Below, in pieces: positions 61,855-64,000 of a stretch of DNA of 64,000 bases. Position 1 is the stretch's first letter; each line of letters starts with the position of its first letter. The notes beneath the pieces were generated by a model that had not been told where the DNA came from, did no database searches, and was given only the letters and a program-made list of their open reading frames with translations. Source of the DNA: Sphaerimonospora thailandensis (GTDB lineage Bacteria; Actinomycetota; Actinomycetes; Streptosporangiales; Streptosporangiaceae); the NCBI RefSeq assembly GCF_016863115.1, contig NZ_BOOG01000023.1, positions 47,605 through 111,604 of the forward strand. The letters run 5' to 3'. A program made the translations under genes and the position numbers.

Positions 61855-64000
61855 GTGAGGACACTAGACCCCCGGACTGACGAGAGCCCAGGGACCGGGG
61901 TTCCGGCTGAGCAGGAGCCAGATGAGGGAAGCCGGTTCCATCTGCGCAACTGGCGGGTGCGGTCCCGGCTGGTGGCGCTGATCCTCATCCCGACCCTGGC
62001 GGCCCTGCTGCTCGGTGGTCTCCGCGTGGTCGCCTCCCTCGACACCGCCGCCGGGTACCAGCGGGCGAACGACCTGGCCCGGCTCGTGGAGAGCGTGGCC
62101 GGGCTCACCCACGAACTGCAGGCAGAACGGGACCGGGCCGCCTGGAACGCTGCCATCGGCCGACCGGCGAAGGCCGTCGCGGCGGTGAACGTGCAGATCA
62201 AGCTGGCGGATACGGCGCTCGCCGATGTACGCAGGCTCGCCACGGACGTGCGTTCCAAGGTGGGCGATCACGCCGGCGACGAGGTCGAGCACATCCTCGC
62301 CAAGCTGGACAGCCTGGAGCCGTTGCGCAAGCAGGCGGTGGAAGAAAGCCTGCTTCCGAGTGCGGTCCTCGAGCAGTACTCCCTCGTCATCGAGAACCTT
62401 CTCGCGCTACAGGACGAGCTGGCCAAGGGGGCCCAGGACGACCGGCTCGCCGCCATGTCGGTCACCCTCTCCGCGCTCGCCAGGGCCAAGGAGAACGCCT
62501 CGGTGCAGCGCGGTCTCCTCACCACCGTGCTCCCGGCCAGGCGGTTCGAGCAGGCGCAACTGCAGGACTTCCTCGGCGTCATGTCCGCTCAGGACCGCGA
62601 GTTGCGGGACTTCCGCAAGAGCGCGTCCCGCGAAGAACGGGCCGACTACGACTCGATCGTCACCGGTGACAAGGTCGACGACGCCGAGTTCCTCCGTACG
62701 CTCGTGCTGGACCGGGCCAACGCCGGTTTCCCGCTCAACGGTCTCGACCTCACCGCACGCGACGACATCCGCAGATGGTTCGACGCGATGACCCAGCCGA
62801 TCAACCGGATGCGCACGGTCGAGGCCAAGCTGAATTCGTCGATCGTCGCCAGGAGCCAGGTGCTCAAGGACGACGAGCAGCGGCGTGCCCTGATCGTCGC
62901 CGGGGCCGTGGCTCTCCTGCTGCTCATCGTGCTCGCCATCACCACGGGCGTCGCTCAGTCGCTGGTGCGGCCACTGCGCCGGTTGCGCGGCGAGGCGCTG
63001 GAGATCGCCGGACACCGGCTGCCCAGCGTCGTTCAGCGGCTCCGGGAGGCCGGCGACACCGGGGAGACCCCGCACATCGCGCCCATCGGGGTGGTGGCTC
63101 GCGACGAGATCGGTGAGGTCGCGCGGGCGTTCGACGAGGTCCACCGCGAGGCCGTACGGCTGGCGGGCGACGAGGCACGGCTGCGCAGCAACGTCAACGC
63201 GATGTTCGTGAACCTGTCGCGTCGTACGCAGACGCTGGTGGAGCGGCAGCTTTCGCTGATCGACGGTCTGGAGCAGAGCGAGCAGGACGAGCGGCGGCTG
63301 GGCGACCTGTTCAAGCTCGACCACCTCGCCACCCGCATGCGCCGCAACAGTGAGAACCTCCTGGTCCTCGCCGGCCAGGAACCCGCACGCCGCTGGGGTC
63401 AGCCGGTGCCGCTCGTCGATGTCGTCCGTGCCTCGCTGTCCGAGGTCGAGGGGTACGAACGAGTCGACGTTCAGGTCCAGCCCGGTGCCGCGGTCCTCGG
63501 ACAGTCGGTCAACGACGTCGTCCACCTGGTGGCGGAGCTGGTCGAGAACGCCGTCTCGTTCTCCCCACGCGAGACCAAGGTCATCGTTTCGAGCAACCGC
63601 ATCGACGGCGGTGGACTCATCATCTCCATCAGCGACCGCGGGATCGGCATGACCTCCGAGGAGTTGGCGCAGACGAACCACCGCCTCGCCAACCCTCCGG
63701 TCGTGGACGTGTCGGTGTCCCGCCGGATGGGCCTGTTCGTGGTCGGCCGACTGGCCCTGCGCCACGGCATCCGTGTTCAGCTTCGCCAGCAGGACGTCGG
63801 CGGGCTGACCGCGATGGTGCTGCTGCCCGAGTCCCTGCTCGCCCACCCGGGACCGGCGTTCCCGGGTATGGCGGGAATGCCGGGTGCCCTGGGCACGTCC
63901 GGTGACATGGGCATGCCCGGACAACTGGGCATGCCCGGACAACTGGCCATGCCCGGACAACTGGCCATGCCCGGACAACTGGCCATGCCCGGACAACTGG
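61855..64000 (+). CDS. cvnA: Second conservon sensor kinase CvnA (cut by window end)
   Basis: At least 715 residues are present, open at the window end. The layout repeats the first kinase: TM1 (near 40-58), sensor, TM2 (about 345-365), HAMP, FKLDHLATRMRRNSENLL (near 484-500), N-box ELVENAVSFSP (near 558) and a tail of MPGQLA repeats beginning near 687. GTG 61855 opens the frame; GAGAGG lies about 12 nt upstream, a little far. The cytoplasmic core is very close to the first CvnA, even in codon choice, while the sensors differ. cvnB-C-D partners are expected beyond the window. Confidence 0.9.
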   Translation, partial: MRTLDPRTDESPGTGVPAEQEPDEGSRFHLRNWRVRSRLVALILIPTLAALLLGGLRVVASLDTAAGYQRANDLARLVESVAGLTHELQAERDRAAWNAAIGRPAKAVAAVNVQIKLADTALADVRRLATDVRSKVGDHAGDEVEHILAKLDSLEPLRKQAVEESLLPSAVLEQYSLVIENLLALQDELAKGAQDDRLAAMSVTLSALARAKENASVQRGLLTTVLPARRFEQAQLQDFLGVMSAQDRELRDFRKSASREERADYDSIVTGDKVDDAEFLRTLVLDRANAGFPLNGLDLTARDDIRRWFDAMTQPINRMRTVEAKLNSSIVARSQVLKDDEQRRALIVAGAVALLLLIVLAITTGVAQSLVRPLRRLRGEALEIAGHRLPSVVQRLREAGDTGETPHIAPIGVVARDEIGEVARAFDEVHREAVRLAGDEARLRSNVNAMFVNLSRRTQTLVERQLSLIDGLEQSEQDERRLGDLFKLDHLATRMRRNSENLLVLAGQEPARRWGQPVPLVDVVRASLSEVEGYERVDVQVQPGAAVLGQSVNDVVHLVAELVENAVSFSPRETKVIVSSNRIDGGGLIISISDRGIGMTSEELAQTNHRLANPPVVDVSVSRRMGLFVVGRLALRHGIRVQLRQQDVGGLTAMVLLPESLLAHPGPAFPGMAGMPGALGTSGDMGMPGQLGMPGQLAMPGQLAMPGQLAMPGQL
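63913..64000 (+). repeat. 18-bp tandem array (MPGQLA), at least five copies
   Basis: Units of ATGCCCGGACAACTGGSC lie at 63913, 63931, 63949, 63967 and 63985 (the last incomplete). The array runs off the window end. It encodes the kinase tail. Confidence 0.95.

Noticed and set aside
63913..64000. Regular 18-bp repeats considered as a CRISPR array
   Set aside because: The units are directly adjacent, without spacers, and encode MPGQLA in frame with the kinase.

Overview
The window is about 64 kb of GC-rich chromosomal DNA from a filamentous actinomycete. Evidence: strong third-position G/C, many GTG starts, a Scy/FilP-type polar coiled-coil gene beside methylmalonyl/isobutyryl-CoA genes, a complete conservon (CvnA-B-C-D) and the start of a second, and actinobacterial DUF families (DUF2017, DUF3039, DUF3352, DUF3618, DUF6286). 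A member of the Streptosporangiales is my guess, but the genus cannot be fixed from sequence alone. There is no rRNA, CRISPR, prophage or intact IS element. One tRNA-like gene is present.

Layout. 1-10.5 kb: end of an alpha/beta hydrolase; a FilP/Scy-like coiled coil; acyl-CoA metabolism (methylmalonyl-CoA epimerase, thiolase, MeaB GTPase, MarR regulator, isobutyryl-CoA mutase large subunit); two membrane proteins lie between. 10.6-20.2 kb: YbbN-like protein, malic enzyme, YqgE, a DHA2 drug exporter, DUF3039, a secreted M43 metalloprotease, a helicase. 20.2-31.5 kb: NAD salvage (pncB, pncA), clpS, DUF2017, and a block with the gene order of the M. tuberculosis Rv1334-Rv1341 region: mec, cysO, cysM, murI, cAMP-phosphodiesterase-like MBL protein, rph, rdgB. 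Here a DUF3352 protein and a thioesterase-like gene sit between cysM and murI.

31.5-43 kb: a degraded DUF5753 regulator, an RsbW-like ATPase, a papain-like toxin-fold (Tox-PL) protein, a histidine kinase/response regulator with an ABC exporter, a Leu-anticodon tRNA-like gene with a short variable arm, bcp, DUF3618, an alanine-racemase-fold enzyme and two envelope-stress-like membrane proteins. 43-51.6 kb: a GT39-like membrane enzyme; sdaA-gcvH-gcvT behind a tandem glycine riboswitch; and a glnA-like/aldehyde dehydrogenase/SDR operon for amine catabolism with a regulator remnant upstream. 51.6-57 kb: membrane protein, aminoglycoside-nucleotidyltransferase-like gene, AbiEii-like protein, SDR and a group-2 sigma factor. 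57-64 kb: conservon one (complete) and the kinase of conservon two, cut by the window end.

Three window-wide patterns stand out. (1) About ten genes have a TANNNT box 6-9 nt before the start codon and no clear Shine-Dalgarno, so many are probably leaderless. (2) In-frame 9-18 bp tandem repeats encode low-complexity tails or inserts in several genes. (3) Four gene remnants (serine hydrolase, DUF5753 regulator, FCD regulator, alpha/beta hydrolase) sit in intergenic gaps. All family assignments come from motif recognition by eye, with no database search.
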